From NCBI GenBank assembly GCA_905373325.1, contig CAJPTB010000152.1, positions 1 to 5,351 of the forward strand: a stretch of DNA of 5,351 nt, written 5' to 3'. The notes below the pieces were generated by a model. That model was not told the origin of the DNA. It saw only the letters and a program-made list of their open reading frames with translations, and ran no database searches. Source of the DNA: an uncultured Ancrocorticia sp. Its GTDB lineage: Bacteria; Actinomycetota; Actinomycetes; Actinomycetales; Actinomycetaceae. Of this stretch, positions 5,285 to 5,351 are shown piece by piece; position 1 is the stretch's first letter; each line of letters opens with the position of its first letter. A program made the translations under genes and the position numbers.

Positions 5285-5351
5285 TCACGTCGCCTCCAGG
5301 GCGCGCAAGATTTCGCCGACCGCACGAGGGACGTCGCCGCCGCTCAAATCG
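5285..5351 (-). CDS. C-terminal end of an upstream gene, possibly MiaA
   Basis: Only 22 codons and the TGA (5287-5285) are inside the window; the tail includes DLSGGDVPRAVGEILRAL. Open reading continues off the edge with GC-rich codons typical of the flanks. No catalytic motif is available. Position upstream of dapF, and a tail that would follow the '...WFRRD.RI.WLD' end of the tRNA dimethylallyltransferase MiaA and close with a helix, make MiaA the best guess. Another protein, for example a HAD-type phosphatase, cannot be excluded. Confidence 0.5.
   Translation of the reverse strand, partial: DLSGGDVPRAVGEILRALEAT

Overview
The window looks like a chromosomal segment of a high-GC Gram-positive bacterium (Actinomycetota). 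The evidence is the GC-rich flanking genes, GTG starts, -10 boxes that place the start codon at or next to +1 (leaderless style), and the gene neighbourhood: an HflX-type GTPase, a small SAM methyltransferase, DapF and a gene end compatible with MiaA. I recall this as a common actinobacterial housekeeping cluster. The family Actinomycetaceae is a reasonable guess, but the sequence does not prove it.

Layout. (1) 1-535, minus: the first 178 codons of hflX, cut by the window edge. (2) 536-941: a divergent intergenic region with tandem ~58-61 bp repeats and a promoter at each end. (3) 942-1592, plus: an RsmC/'methyltransferase small'-type SAM methyltransferase, followed by a 9-bp GC hairpin (1633-1655) that probably terminates transcription. 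(4) 1738-3617, minus: a visibly lower-GC two-gene operon. A 472-aa, mostly helical protein resembles actinobacterial WXG/type VII-secretion-associated proteins, and a 154-aa protein with two membrane segments and two cysteines follows it with a 4-bp ATGA overlap. (5) 3618-4053: a gene-poor stretch with a perfect TATAAT box for that operon and a 34-bp nested palindrome (3866-3899). (6) 4054-5067, minus: dapF, complete with both catalytic cysteines but carrying a 42-residue insertion made of seven 18-bp repeat units. (7) 5068-5284: a spacer with GC-rich repeats and the dapF -10 box. (8) 5285-5351, minus: the last 22 codons of an upstream gene, possibly miaA.

How it fits together. The flanking genes are ordinary housekeeping functions: a ribosome-associated GTPase, probable RNA methylation, lysine/peptidoglycan precursor synthesis and perhaps tRNA modification. 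The central 1.7-4.05 kb block differs in base composition and use of rare codons such as TTA, and it lies where I would expect the methyltransferase and dapF genes to be neighbours. It is best read as an accessory insertion coding for a secreted or surface-acting helical protein and a small membrane partner. The signals most worth following up are this pair, the nested palindrome and the in-frame minisatellite inside dapF.
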